Below are positions 26,831 to 36,419 of a DNA stretch of 64,000 nt, piece after piece. The notes below the pieces were generated by a model. The model made no database searches. It was not told the DNA's origin and worked only from the letters and a program-made list of their open reading frames with translations. Position numbers and translations under genes: made by a program. The DNA lies in NCBI GenBank assembly GCA_964249755.1, contig CAXUDB010000002.1:1054001-1118000 (forward strand), given 5' to 3'. How positions within the stretch are numbered: the first letter of the stretch is position 1; the number at the start of each line of letters is the position of its first letter. This DNA is from Ilyomonas sp964249755. GTDB taxonomy: Bacteria; Bacteroidota; Bacteroidia; Chitinophagales; Chitinophagaceae.

Positions 26831-28144
26831 ATGACGTATCTGATACTCATTGGCGGCATTGCACTGCTTATTATCCTGATTGCTTTTTTTCGCTTTAACG
26901 CATTCATTGCTTTCCTCATTGTTTCCATCTCAGTTGGGCTATGTAGCGGAATGACTGTTCCATCCGTTGTGCTTTCCATTCAAAAAGGCATCGGCGATTT
27001 GTTAGGCAATCTGGTAATTATCATCGGGCTGGGTGCGATGCTGGGAAAACTGGTGGCTGACAGCGGCGCAGCCCTTCGTATTTCCACAGGTCTCATTCAG
27101 TCTTTTGGTAAGAAATACATTGTTTGGGCGTTGGTGCTCACCTGTTTTATCATTGGTGTTCCGCTGTTTTACAATGTTGCTTTTGTGCTGGCGGTTCCTC
27201 TTGTAATCACCATCGCAGCGCGCTATAAAATTCCCGCCGTATATATTGGTTTGCCTGCTCTTTCAGCGTTGTCGGTTACGCATGGCTACCTGCCGCCACA
27301 TCCATCTCCGGTGGCTTTAGTGCAACAGTTTGGGGCTGACATGGGAGTTACTTTATTATATGGTTTCTTATTAGCTGTTCCTGCCATTGTTCTGGCAGGT
27401 CCGTTGTTTTCACTCACTTTAAAGAATTATAATAACAAGCCACTGCAAACCTTTGCTTCGGCAGATGAAGAAGAAGCAAAACTGCCCTCCTTATTTATTA
27501 GCATCCTGTCGGCTTTTCTTCCGGTTGTCCTGATTGGTTCTGGTTCGCTGGCTTCTTATCTTTTGCCGTCGCAAAGCAGTGTTGTTACTATTGCTAAAGC
27601 GATAGGCGACCCGGTAATAGCCATGCTAATCAGTGTTTTGTTTGCGACGTTTACATTAGGCAGGAGAAACGGCAAGCGTCTCGGTTCGGTCATGTCTTCT
27701 CTCGGCGAAGCGGTAAAAGATGTGGCCATGATTATCCTTATTATCGGCGGTTCCGGTGCATTGAAACAAGTGCTGACTGATGCTGGTATTAACGCGGAGA
27801 TTGTAAGTGGTTTGAAGCATCTTTCTATTCATCCCCTGCTGCTTGCCTGGAGCATGAGCGCGCTGATTCGCGTTTGCGTAGGATCTGCTACCGTAGCAGG
27901 TTTGACGACAGCCGGCATCGTGGCGCCGCTGATTGCATCTACGGGTGTAAATCCCTCGCTGATGGTGCTGGCAACAGGCGCAGGGAGCCTGATGTTCTCG
28001 CATGTGAATGATCCGGGTTTCTGGATGTTTAAAGAGTATTTCAATCTCTCATTAAAAGATACTATAAAAACATGGTCTGTTATGGAAACAATTGTATCTG
28101 TCGTGGGTTTGATTGGCGTTTTTATTATCAACGCGTTTCTGTAA
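26831..28144 (+). CDS. GntP-family gluconate/carboxylate permease (437 aa)
   Basis: A hydrophobic carrier with ~12 membrane segments. The features that suggest GntP are LGAMLGKLVADSGAA near residue 70, SVTHGYLPPHPSPVAL near 155, and SATVAGLTTAGIVAPLI and FSHVNDPGFWMFKEYF towards the end. GntP-type proteins carry gluconate or related sugar acids with protons. The start ATG lies 26 bp after the right arm of the repeat. The 3' end overlaps the opposite-strand LD-carboxypeptidase by 17 bp. Confidence 0.9.
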   Translation: MTYLILIGGIALLIILIAFFRFNAFIAFLIVSISVGLCSGMTVPSVVLSIQKGIGDLLGNLVIIIGLGAMLGKLVADSGAALRISTGLIQSFGKKYIVWALVLTCFIIGVPLFYNVAFVLAVPLVITIAARYKIPAVYIGLPALSALSVTHGYLPPHPSPVALVQQFGADMGVTLLYGFLLAVPAIVLAGPLFSLTLKNYNNKPLQTFASADEEEAKLPSLFISILSAFLPVVLIGSGSLASYLLPSQSSVVTIAKAIGDPVIAMLISVLFATFTLGRRNGKRLGSVMSSLGEAVKDVAMIILIIGGSGALKQVLTDAGINAEIVSGLKHLSIHPLLLAWSMSALIRVCVGSATVAGLTTAGIVAPLIASTGVNPSLMVLATGAGSLMFSHVNDPGFWMFKEYFNLSLKDTIKTWSVMETIVSVVGLIGVFIINAFL

Positions 28145-29039
28145 GAATGATTTCCTGGTCTGATACCAGAAGATGGTGTTCTGCCCCATGTTTCAGTGCA
28201 TAATTTTCAGTAGCATGGCCTACGGGGAAGTTGAAGCAAACAGGATATGTATAACCTTGTACCTTTTCACTGATAGAATCGTAAACCGATTGACCAAAAG
28301 GGATAACGGTATCTTTCATATCTGTAAACGAGCCGACGATCAGGCCTGCAAGAGACTCCAATTGTCCGGCTCTTTTAAGTTGCATCATCAGTCGGTCAAC
28401 GTTATAAATATATTCGCCAATGTCTTCAATAAAAAGAATTTTTCCTTTCGTATCAACGTTGCTTTTTGATCCGATTAAATGCGCCAGCAAGCATAGATTT
28501 CCACCTGTTATTGGTGCCGAGGCATTGCCTGTGCGATTGAGCGAATGTGCTTCGCAATGATAGCTGTAAGGCTCGCCCAGTAAGACTTTGCGTAACGACT
28601 GAACATACTCTGTTTCGCTTCCTCCCTCATTGAATGCTGCCGCCATGGGCGAATGCAGCGAAGCGGTATCGAAGTTGCGGAGCAGGTGCGAATGCAGGAT
28701 GGTAATATCGCTGTAGCCAATGATCCATTTGGGCTGTTGTTTGAATTTTGTAAAGTCAATGTCGTCAATAATACGGCTCAAGCCATAACCACCGCGTGAG
28801 CATAAGATGGCTTTTACTTCTTCGTCATCGAGCATTACTTGCAGGTCTTGCCGCCGCTCTTCATCCGTACCTGAGAAGTAGTGAAACTGCCTGCCTAAGG
28901 TCTTTCCTTTTTTTATTGTAAAACCCCATTGCTCCAGTGTTTGAAGACAGGTAACCATTTTCTCAAACGGCATGGAACCCGAAGGGCAGATGACACCGAT
29001 AGTATCGCCCCGTTTGAGATAAGAAGGAATAATAGCCAT
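28128..29039 (-). CDS. LD-carboxypeptidase (S66 / MccF-like, 303 aa)
   Basis: A serine peptidase of family S66, which removes the terminal D-Ala from murein tetrapeptides (LdcA) or inactivates microcin C-like peptide-nucleotides (MccF). The nucleophile is Ser110 in GYSDIT. FIEDIGEYIYN supplies the Glu and GHATENY supplies the His. LCSRGGYGLSRI is the expected substrate-loop segment. The length is normal. It lacks a signal peptide, consistent with cytoplasmic peptidoglycan recycling. The last codons overlap the 3' end of the convergent gntP gene. Confidence 0.92.
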   Translation of the reverse strand: MAIIPSYLKRGDTIGVICPSGSMPFEKMVTCLQTLEQWGFTIKKGKTLGRQFHYFSGTDEERRQDLQVMLDDEEVKAILCSRGGYGLSRIIDDIDFTKFKQQPKWIIGYSDITILHSHLLRNFDTASLHSPMAAAFNEGGSETEYVQSLRKVLLGEPYSYHCEAHSLNRTGNASAPITGGNLCLLAHLIGSKSNVDTKGKILFIEDIGEYIYNVDRLMMQLKRAGQLESLAGLIVGSFTDMKDTVIPFGQSVYDSISEKVQGYTYPVCFNFPVGHATENYALKHGAEHHLLVSDQEIILTETR

Positions 29040-29085
29040 ACGGCAATATTAGCACAAATGCTTATATTGCTCTGCAACAGAATAG

Positions 29086-29769
29086 TTATTGCAGACGCCA
29101 GCGTTTACCATCCGTATCATCAAAACCAATAATACCGTAGTTCTGATCATAATAGAGTTTGTTTACGTTCATTTGAAAAGCCGGCTGAGAAGAGGTCAGT
29201 CCTAGGGACTGCGTTTCTCCGGATTCAATTGTTCTTACGTTTGGATAAACTTTGCCATTGAGTGTGAGGGATGTAACCGGCAGCGTAAAGTCAATGAAGA
29301 ATTTATTATCGAACGTCAGTGTATCGCTGTACTTATTCCACAGCGGAAAACGGATGTACGCAATGAATGCGGGTGAACCCTTTACGGGAGTTTGCAAGTT
29401 ATAATCAGAACCCAAGGGGTATCGTTGCAGGGTGATCTCAAAATCATAGGCTGTAGTCACATCGGCATATTGCAGAAGAATATGTTGCTGGTCGTAGTAG
29501 AAGTAAGTGGTTACATAATTACTCCAGAAAGTTCCGGTGACATACGATAATTTTTCAGTTGACGAAGCAATAATCTTAAATCTCCTTTCTTCGCCATCTT
29601 CATTTTTATAAACCAGTTGCTTTCCCGCATCAGACGATACAAGCAATTTACTTCTGTCTTCTTCTGTAAACTGATAATAAGGAAGAACAGAGTTATTGTT
29701 TTCTTTTTTACAACTGCTCATAAGCAGAGTCAAAACCAGGAGGGATAAAATAGCAGGCTTTGTTTTCAT
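29086..29769 (-). CDS. Hypothetical lipoprotein (227 aa)
   Basis: I chose the ATG at 29769, giving a lipoprotein signal peptide (MKTKPAILSLLVLTLLMSSC). A longer frame to 29868 adds 33 residues with no export signal of their own and would put the lipobox inside. The mature part is beta-rich with many aromatic and Thr residues and short beta-like turns. No known domain was recognised. The preceding Crp/Fnr gene is 109 bp away on the same strand. Confidence 0.6.
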   Translation of the reverse strand: MKTKPAILSLLVLTLLMSSCKKENNNSVLPYYQFTEEDRSKLLVSSDAGKQLVYKNEDGEERRFKIIASSTEKLSYVTGTFWSNYVTTYFYYDQQHILLQYADVTTAYDFEITLQRYPLGSDYNLQTPVKGSPAFIAYIRFPLWNKYSDTLTFDNKFFIDFTLPVTSLTLNGKVYPNVRTIESGETQSLGLTSSQPAFQMNVNKLYYDQNYGIIGFDDTDGKRWRLQ

Positions 29770-29878
29770 GGTAATACCTTGTGAAGTGTGATGGAAATAA
29801 TTTGCCAATGAAATCGTTACTGAGTAAAGTTGTTTGCTTATTTCAACAAAGGCTTTGACAAAAGTCATTAAAAGGTAC

Positions 29879-30643
29879 TTACCTGATTTTGTTTCTAACC
29901 CGGCTTAACGTTTCTCCATTGATTCCAAGATAAGAAGCGATGTATTTTAGGGGAATCTCGTTCACGAGGTTTGGATATTGCTCTAAAAAGAATTTGTACT
30001 TATCTATCGCTTTCTGTTTGCGCAGCATATGAAGCCGCTGTTCTGTCAAAAAAAGATAATGCTCTGTAAGCCTTCTGCCCAAATAGTTAAGGGCGGGGAA
30101 CAGGTGGTACAGCTCGTCGAGTTTCTCATAAGGCAGGCAGGCCAGCACCGAAGGCTGCACCGCCTCGAGTGTTTCAAAAGCGGGTGTTTGCCTATAAAAG
30201 CTTTCAACCGAAATAATAATGTGGTGCGGCTTCATTAACCGCGAGGTAACTTCTGTTTCGCCTACATAATGATAAGAACGGATAATGCCTTTCAGTACCA
30301 CCCAAAGGCATCTGCACACTTCACCTTCCGATAAGATAATGGTATCTTTTTCAACAGGCAAAATGCTGAAACGACTAAAGATGTTCTCTTTCTGTTCGGT
30401 GTTTAAAGGCTGAATGCCTTCCAGTTCCTGCAGAAAAGAAGGTAGCCAAAATGCTTTATCAGTGGTCAAGGCAATCATCGTTTGTTCATCCAAATATGCA
30501 AAACTTATTGGATTTTGTAAGGGGTATTTCAGAATTGTCCGTCTCAGCCAATTTATTTCACTTTGATTTATTGTAGCTGTCAGGCGTTGCGCAACCTTCG
30601 TATTATCATCCTTTTTTCCTTCACTTCGTTTTACTGCCATCAT
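29879..30643 (-). CDS. Crp/Fnr-family regulator (254 aa as called)
   Basis: A cyclic-nucleotide-type sensor fold at ~70-170 (FSRFSILPVEKDTIILSEGE, CRCLWVVLKGIIRSYHY) with a C-terminal winged HTH (YIASYLGINGETLSRVRNK). The family normally starts just before the sensor. This ORF has ~55 extra residues, and the first in-frame Met that matches the usual length is at residue 56 (ATG at 30478), preceded by CATATTTG, close to the -7 consensus. The long and the short start are both possible. No effector-binding residues could be identified. It is divergent from the tricorn-like protease with only 30 bp between the annotated ATGs. Confidence 0.82.
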   Translation of the reverse strand: MMAVKRSEGKKDDNTKVAQRLTATINQSEINWLRRTILKYPLQNPISFAYLDEQTMIALTTDKAFWLPSFLQELEGIQPLNTEQKENIFSRFSILPVEKDTIILSEGEVCRCLWVVLKGIIRSYHYVGETEVTSRLMKPHHIIISVESFYRQTPAFETLEAVQPSVLACLPYEKLDELYHLFPALNYLGRRLTEHYLFLTEQRLHMLRKQKAIDKYKFFLEQYPNLVNEIPLKYIASYLGINGETLSRVRNKIR

Positions 30644-30673
30644 TATCTTTAGTGCCTATTTATTATAACTCAT

Positions 30674-33600
30674 ATGAGACCAGTAAAGCTTCTTAGTATT
30701 TGTTTATTTCTTATCATTTCATCTGCCGCGTTTTCTCAAACAATTCCTTTGTGGATGCGTTACCCGGCTATTTCGCCTGACGGAAAAACCATAGCCTTTG
30801 GCTACAAAGGAGATATTTATACGGTGCCAACCAGTGGTGGCGTTGCTATGCCATTAACCATCCACGAAGCGCAGGATATGATGCCCGTATGGAGCCATGA
30901 TGGCAAAAGCCTTGCGTTTGCATCTGACCGTTATGGAAACTTCGATGTGTTCATCATGCCCGCAACTGGCGGCACGCCGCTTCGGCTGACTTATAATAGT
31001 GCGGCAGATTATCCCAGTGACTTTACACCGGATGATAAAAACGTCATCTTTGGCAGTGCACGCAATGCACCGGCAGAGAGCGTTCGTTTTAGTATCCGCC
31101 TGTTCCGCAACTTGTATAAAGTGCCGGTAGATGGTGGGCGGTCTATATTAATTAGTGCAGCAGGTATCGAAAATGCACACTATAATAGCAGCGGAACACA
31201 GTTAGTGTTTCAGGATACAAAAGGATACGAAGATGAATGGCGCAAGCATCATACATCGTCTGTCACCAAAGACATCTGGCTGATGGATATGAAGGCGAAC
31301 ACCTACACACAGCTTTCCAACTATGCGGGCGAAGACCGCGAGCCGCTCTTTTCGCACGATGGTGCCAGCGTGTATTATTTAAGCGAGAAAAACGGCTCTC
31401 AAAACATTTATAAGTTATCTGTAGGTAATAAAGGCAGCGAACAGCAATTAACAACTTTGACGAAAAATCCCATCCGTCATCTAAGCGCATCAAACGACAA
31501 TACTTTGTGCTTTACTTATGATGGTGAAATCTACACAATGAAGGAAGGCGGGCAACCGCAGAAAGTTGCCGTCCAGATCATCAATGATGGCAGGGCTGGC
31601 GTGGAGAAGAATGTGCCTGTAAACGGCAATACCACAGAGTTTGCACTAAACCCTAACGGGAAAGAAATGGCGTTTGTAACGCGCGGCGAAATCTTTGTGA
31701 CAGCTATTGATGGCGGGCAAACTAAACGCATCACCAACACGCCGCAGCAGGAGCGCATGGTGCAATGGAGCCCCGATGGTAAGACGTTGATTTATGCAGC
31801 CGAACGCAAGGATAGCTGGGATATTTACAAAACAACAATTGCCCGCGCCGACGAGCCTTATTTCTTCGCGGCAACGGTGCTGAAAGAAGAGGTAGTGATT
31901 GCAACGCCAGCCGAAGAATATCAGCCCAAATATTCGCCGGATGGAAAAGAAATCGCTTACATAGAGAACCGGAACGTGCTGAAGGTGTATAATCTTTCAA
32001 CCAAAAAAACAAGAACGCTTCTTCCCGAAGGGCACAACTATTCGTACAGCGATGGCGACTGGGATTTCCATTGGAGTCCGGATAGCAAATACCTTCTTAC
32101 AGATGACCAGAAAGGATATTTTGGCAACGCTAATACTTCTTTATTTGATGCTTCCAACGATACCAGTATGTATCCCATTAACGGCGGCTTTGGCGAGTAC
32201 CAGAGCAAGTGGTATTTAGGGGGTAAAATAATGACGTGGCTGAGTAATAAAGCCGGCCGCAAATCGCTGGCAAACCAGGGCAGCAGCGAGTTTGATGTAT
32301 ATGCCGTATTTTTTGATAAGGACTTGTACGACCAGTTTAGGCTAAGTGACGACGACTATAAACTGTGGAAAGAGCAACAGGATAAAGCGAAGAAAGATTC
32401 AACTGTTGCAGGCAAGAAAAGCACAGCGCAAAAGAAGAAAGACACGCTCATCAAACTCGACCTTCAAAACTTAGATCAACGCATTGTACGGCTTACCATC
32501 AACAGTTCTTCCATTTCTGATTATGAGCTGAACAAAGATGCCAGCAAACTGTATTACCTCGCTGCTTTTGAGAAGGGCTACGACCTTTGGGTAACCGATA
32601 CGCGCACGAAAGAAACAAAGATTCTTGCCAAGCTGGGCGGCACGTCAAGTGGCATCGAAATCAGTGATGATGGCAAGAGTTTGTATGTAAGCAACAGCGG
32701 CCGGATAGCGCAGGTAAATGCCGATAATGGTAAGGTAACGCCCATCTCTATTGATGGAGAAATGACCTTGAATGCCGCCGCCGAGCGCCAGTATATTTTC
32801 GAGCATACCTGGCGGCAGGTAAAAGAGAAATTTTACGACCCGAAGATGCAGGGGGTGGATTGGTCTTATTATAAAACAGAGTACGCAAAATTCCTCCCGC
32901 ACGTGAGCAACAACTACGACTTCCAGGAACTGCTAAGCGAGATGCTGGGCGAATTGAATGCCTCGCATACGGGTGGGCGCTATCGTCCGCAAAACCCAAC
33001 GGCGGATGTAACACCGGCTTTGGGTTTGTTGTATGATGAGACCTACACAGGCAACGGGCTAAAAATAAGCGAAGTGATTTCGGGCGGACCGGCAGATAAA
33101 GCCAGCAGTAAGATTGCAGGCGGCTGCATCATACAAAAAATAAACGGCGAGCCGGTAACAGATACAGTGGATTGGGCAAAATACCTGAACCGCATGACGG
33201 GCGATAACACCTTGCTAACTGTGTATAACCCTGCTACAAAAGCCACATTTGAAGAAGTGATAAAACCCATTACTGCAGGCGAAGAAAGCGGGCTGCTATA
33301 TAAACGCTGGATTAAGCGTGAAGCCGAGATGACGGCGAAACTAAGCGGCGGCAAAATTGGTTACGTGCATGTGGAAAGCATGGACGATGAAAGCCTGCGC
33401 GAAGTGTATGACAAAGCTTTGGGGGAGAATCTGGAGAAACAGGCCCTGATTGTAGATACCCGCTTCAATGGTGGTGGCTGGCTGCACGATGATTTGAATA
33501 CGTTCCTTACGGGCAAAACATACCTGAAATTTGCACCGCAAAGTCACCTGCTGAAAGGCGGCGAACCAATGGGCAGATGGCAGAAGCCGAGCTGCGTAAT

Positions 33601-33928
33601 CACGAGCGAAAGCAATTATAGCGATGCATTTATCTTTCCTTACATCTACAAGCAAAATGGAGATGGCAAACTGATAGGTATGCCCGTGCCGGGAACAGGA
33701 ACGGCCGTTTGGTGGGAAACGCAGATAGACCCGACCATCGTGTTCGGTATACCCATGGTGGCAACGATAGGGAAGGAGGGAAGACCGACAGAGAACCTGC
33801 AGGTGAACCCCGACATTCGCGTGCCGCTGCCGTATGAAGATTTCCTGAAAGGGAAAGACGACCAGCTGGAAGCAGCGGTGAAAGAGATGCTACAGGAAGT
33901 GAGCGGGAACGTGCAAGCAAAAGAATAA
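30674..33928 (+). CDS. Tricorn-like S41 peptidase, secreted (1084 aa)
   Basis: A signal peptide (~1-21, ending FSQ) is followed by two beta-propeller regions built from SPDGKxIAF/SHDGKSLAF-type repeats (~25-620). There is a charged linker with Lys and Asp (~565-590), a helical C1 region, a PDZ domain (~790-850, GLKISEVISGGPADKA), and a C-terminal S41 protease domain. The His is in ASHTGGRY (~765), the Ser in SNYSDAF (~983), and GTGTAVWWE follows. Tricorn proteases degrade oligopeptides in other systems. Here the signal peptide places it in the periplasm or outside the cell. It is followed by a terminator and is probably regulated by the divergent Crp/Fnr protein. Confidence 0.93.
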   Translation: MRPVKLLSICLFLIISSAAFSQTIPLWMRYPAISPDGKTIAFGYKGDIYTVPTSGGVAMPLTIHEAQDMMPVWSHDGKSLAFASDRYGNFDVFIMPATGGTPLRLTYNSAADYPSDFTPDDKNVIFGSARNAPAESVRFSIRLFRNLYKVPVDGGRSILISAAGIENAHYNSSGTQLVFQDTKGYEDEWRKHHTSSVTKDIWLMDMKANTYTQLSNYAGEDREPLFSHDGASVYYLSEKNGSQNIYKLSVGNKGSEQQLTTLTKNPIRHLSASNDNTLCFTYDGEIYTMKEGGQPQKVAVQIINDGRAGVEKNVPVNGNTTEFALNPNGKEMAFVTRGEIFVTAIDGGQTKRITNTPQQERMVQWSPDGKTLIYAAERKDSWDIYKTTIARADEPYFFAATVLKEEVVIATPAEEYQPKYSPDGKEIAYIENRNVLKVYNLSTKKTRTLLPEGHNYSYSDGDWDFHWSPDSKYLLTDDQKGYFGNANTSLFDASNDTSMYPINGGFGEYQSKWYLGGKIMTWLSNKAGRKSLANQGSSEFDVYAVFFDKDLYDQFRLSDDDYKLWKEQQDKAKKDSTVAGKKSTAQKKKDTLIKLDLQNLDQRIVRLTINSSSISDYELNKDASKLYYLAAFEKGYDLWVTDTRTKETKILAKLGGTSSGIEISDDGKSLYVSNSGRIAQVNADNGKVTPISIDGEMTLNAAAERQYIFEHTWRQVKEKFYDPKMQGVDWSYYKTEYAKFLPHVSNNYDFQELLSEMLGELNASHTGGRYRPQNPTADVTPALGLLYDETYTGNGLKISEVISGGPADKASSKIAGGCIIQKINGEPVTDTVDWAKYLNRMTGDNTLLTVYNPATKATFEEVIKPITAGEESGLLYKRWIKREAEMTAKLSGGKIGYVHVESMDDESLREVYDKALGENLEKQALIVDTRFNGGGWLHDDLNTFLTGKTYLKFAPQSHLLKGGEPMGRWQKPSCVITSESNYSDAFIFPYIYKQNGDGKLIGMPVPGTGTAVWWETQIDPTIVFGIPMVATIGKEGRPTENLQVNPDIRVPLPYEDFLKGKDDQLEAAVKEMLQEVSGNVQAKE

Positions 33929-33950
33929 GAATATGATATGAATCATGAAA

Positions 33951-33990
33951 ACAGCAGCTATCTTGTAAGGTGGCTGCTGTTTTTGTTTTT
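33951..33990 (+). terminator. Terminator after the tricorn-like gene
   Basis: The stem ACAGCAGC / GCTGCTGT, with a ~14-nt loop, is followed by TTTTGTTTTT. Confidence 0.8.
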
Positions 33991-34877
33991 GGAAAAAGTA
34001 AGTAAGGAAGTGAAAGGAGGGAAGGGGATGGTTTTATGATGCGTAATGCTTCTTTTTCAATGCGTACTCTTAGACGCCGGGTTTCGGAGGTAATGGACTA
34101 CCATCCTCGTTTTCAACTTTGCCTCATCAATCCCGCTGTCGCAATCACCCACTCATGTCCACACCCCATCCGCAGCCATTTTACTTTTTTTCTTTATCTA
34201 TCCACTTTCATCCAGCACCAATCTATTCTCATCCGTAAGTAATCCACCTCCCACCTTAAAAATCCATTCCCGCTGTTGTTGGTAGAAAACACCAACAACA
34301 AAACCGCATCGTTTCTCACCACTAATCTACATCATTCACTCCTAAACTCGCCTTAGCTCATCAGTGAAACGGTCCTAACATTACGTATAAGTTGAACCTA
34401 TGCGCGCCTTCCAATGTAGTTTTCAGCTGCAAAAAATTCATTTTCTTACACGCATCAAATGCTTTCTTCTCCGCTCTTTCTCTGTCTCGGGGACATGGCG
34501 GTGTGGCACTAAAGCCGGTTTCAGAGAAATGCTTGGTTACTTATGTGATGATGCTTGAATGCAAATAGGCTAAGAAATAAAAAAGCTTTTAGTGTTCAGA
34601 AGACGATATTGATGTGGTACTGTAATATCTTGGGGCAGAGACATGGTAGAAAAAGGATCTGCTATCTATTGAAAGCCGGCTGGACAATTTGCGGCGAAAG
34701 GGAGAGCTTGACTGAGATAATTAACGCATACAACCATATTTATATGAATTATAAAAAGCCTGATTATAAAGGACACAAAAATTTTGTCCTTTAGACAATT
34801 GCATATAATATTGTGCTGTATAGCATTCTTCGGAATCTTTACATCTTTAATTCTTACTAAAACTAACAACACTCAAC
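33991..34877. other. 887-bp region with no supported gene
   Basis: The stretch from ~34090 to 34260 is strikingly poor in G on the plus strand (C and T rich). Two short frames, 34036-34242 and 34555-34794, lack convincing starts, conserved-looking composition or RBS. No tRNA-like cloverleaf or mobile-element remnant was seen. The second half includes the upstream region of the next lipoprotein gene. Confidence 0.45.
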
Positions 34878-35324
34878 ATGAAAAAATGTTTTTTAGGACT
34901 TATTGTCTTGGCTTGCTTGTTTACTTTCTCTTGTAAAAAAGATTGTCCGGCACCAACTTACTCTATCGAAGGTTTATGGATAGGAAGTTATAATTATGCA
35001 TCCACATCCGGTACTCATACAACTCAGGTTCCTCAATATTTCAGTTTTATTATAAAACCGGAAGGCAGTTTGATTGTTGAAAGTCAGGACGCCGGAGTGA
35101 GTTATATGGCAACAGGTACTTGGACATTAAGTGGAGATACATTGAATTGTAAATATATATATCCTACTTCTGTTGTTGGTACGCAACTGTATCAGGTAGC
35201 CACTTCAACATTTGAAAAATCAGGCAAACTAAGTAACGGTGTATGGTATAATACCTATTCGAGTTGGGAGCAAATACCCGATCCAAACCAGCAGGGAACT
35301 TTTACTATGGAGAGAGTGGATTAG
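34878..35324 (+). CDS. Small beta-rich lipoprotein, unknown function (148 aa)
   Basis: The signal peptide ends in FTFSC, the lipidation Cys at residue 19, followed by KKD, which in Bacteroidota is a common outer-surface lipoprotein start. The mature ~125 residues look like a small beta-barrel: SIEGLWIGSYNYA, YFSFIIKPEGSLIVE, GTWTLSGDTLNCKY and GKLSNGVWYNTY. The pattern resembles lipocalin-like lipoproteins, but no functional assignment is possible. It ends at a perfect long hairpin shared with the convergent isomerase gene. Confidence 0.72.
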   Translation: MKKCFLGLIVLACLFTFSCKKDCPAPTYSIEGLWIGSYNYASTSGTHTTQVPQYFSFIIKPEGSLIVESQDAGVSYMATGTWTLSGDTLNCKYIYPTSVVGTQLYQVATSTFEKSGKLSNGVWYNTYSSWEQIPDPNQQGTFTMERVD

Positions 35325-35440
35325 AGTTAGTAGTTCCCTTGTAGATCGGTCTCCTCAACGACCTTATCAAGTCACAAGCATTTCAGTTTGTGTCTCTGCA
35401 AAACGAAAAAATAAATTTTAATTCGTGCTTGCCAGCAAAG

Positions 35441-35490
35441 GCAAAACAAAAAGCGTTGACTTTAGAGAAAGTCAACGCTTTTTGTTTTGC
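35441..35490. terminator. Perfect 23-bp inverted repeat, bidirectional terminator
   Basis: GCAAAACAAAAAGCGTTGAC plus TTT, an AGAG loop, and the exact reverse complement. A/T tracts on both sides of the core allow termination in both directions between convergent genes. Confidence 0.92.
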
Positions 35491-35501
35491 TAATTCAGGT
35501 A

Positions 35502-36419
35502 TTATTTATAACCCCACTTGTTCATCACCACCAAATCAGCTTTAACGGTCTCTATCGGCGCCATGCCCTGGTAAGACTCCTGCTCAATGATGAATTGCGT
35601 GGTGCCGCCGCTTTTTCTGCCAAAGTCGAGAATCTCTTTTACGGGCATTATGCCTTTGCCAAGCACGGTGCTTTCATAGTCACCGCCCATTTCGCCGTTG
35701 GCGCTTTTGATTTCATCTTTCACGTGCATAGATTCAAAACGACCGGGATGTTTTTTCATAATCTCCATCGCCTTGCCGCCGGTGTGCAGCATGTTGCCAA
35801 TGTCTATCTGCTGAATGACGAGCGAAGGGTCGGTGTTTTCGAGAATCAGGTCGTAAAGCACCTTGCCATCTATCATGGTGTCGAATTCAAAATCGTGGTT
35901 GTGGTAGCCGAACTTCATGCCATGCTGCTTGCACAGGGTGCCGCACTTATTAAAGCGGTCCATATAGCCTTTAAACAGGGTCATGTCTTTGCGGAAGGCA
36001 TCGTCCAGCCAGGGGCTGATGACGTATTTCTGACCTACAGTGGCGGCATCTTCGATGGTGTATTTCCAAACATCGGTAAAATCTTTTTTCGCATCGTCCC
36101 AGTGCTGTGCCGCCATCACTGTGTGCCCGCTTTGCATGTCCATGCCTAAATCGTTCAGCACTTTTTTAAAGTCGGGAGCCGAATAGCCATAGAATTTACG
36201 GTCGACATAGTTGGCATGTTCTACGTGCTTGTAGCCGGCAGCAGCCACTTTCTTAAGCGTTCCCAACGGGTCGGCTTTCATATCGTCTCTAACAGAGTAT
36301 AACTGCACGCCGACAATTTCTGTTTTGCTAACGGCAGCGCGCAACAATTGAGGCATAGCAACGGTTCCGGCCAAAGCGAACGTTCCGGTTTTGAGGAATC
36401 TTCTGCGGGAAGTGTTCAT
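35502..36419 (-). CDS. Tat-exported sugar phosphate isomerase/epimerase-like protein (305 aa)
   Basis: An N-terminal twin-arginine motif SRRRFLKTG is followed by a hydrophobic stretch (Tat signal, ~1-28). The rest is a xylose-isomerase-like/AP-endonuclease-2 TIM barrel: VGVQLYSVRDDMKADPLGTL, MKFGYHNHDFEF, QIDIGNMLHTG, MHVKDE and IIEQES. These give the typical metal-binding His, Asp and Glu positions. Exported members are common in Bacteroidota carbohydrate clusters, but their substrates are usually unknown. The gene is monocistronic, ending at a strong terminator. Confidence 0.87.
   Translation of the reverse strand: MNTSRRRFLKTGTFALAGTVAMPQLLRAAVSKTEIVGVQLYSVRDDMKADPLGTLKKVAAAGYKHVEHANYVDRKFYGYSAPDFKKVLNDLGMDMQSGHTVMAAQHWDDAKKDFTDVWKYTIEDAATVGQKYVISPWLDDAFRKDMTLFKGYMDRFNKCGTLCKQHGMKFGYHNHDFEFDTMIDGKVLYDLILENTDPSLVIQQIDIGNMLHTGGKAMEIMKKHPGRFESMHVKDEIKSANGEMGGDYESTVLGKGIMPVKEILDFGRKSGGTTQFIIEQESYQGMAPIETVKADLVVMNKWGYK

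Noticed and set aside
34555..34794. 79-codon frame before the small lipoprotein
   Set aside because: No RBS, atypical composition, and it covers the likely leader of the next gene.
35487..36149. 220-codon plus-strand frame opposite the isomerase-like gene
   Set aside because: The minus strand has clear Tat signal and TIM-barrel motifs; this frame is its shadow with no RBS or domain.
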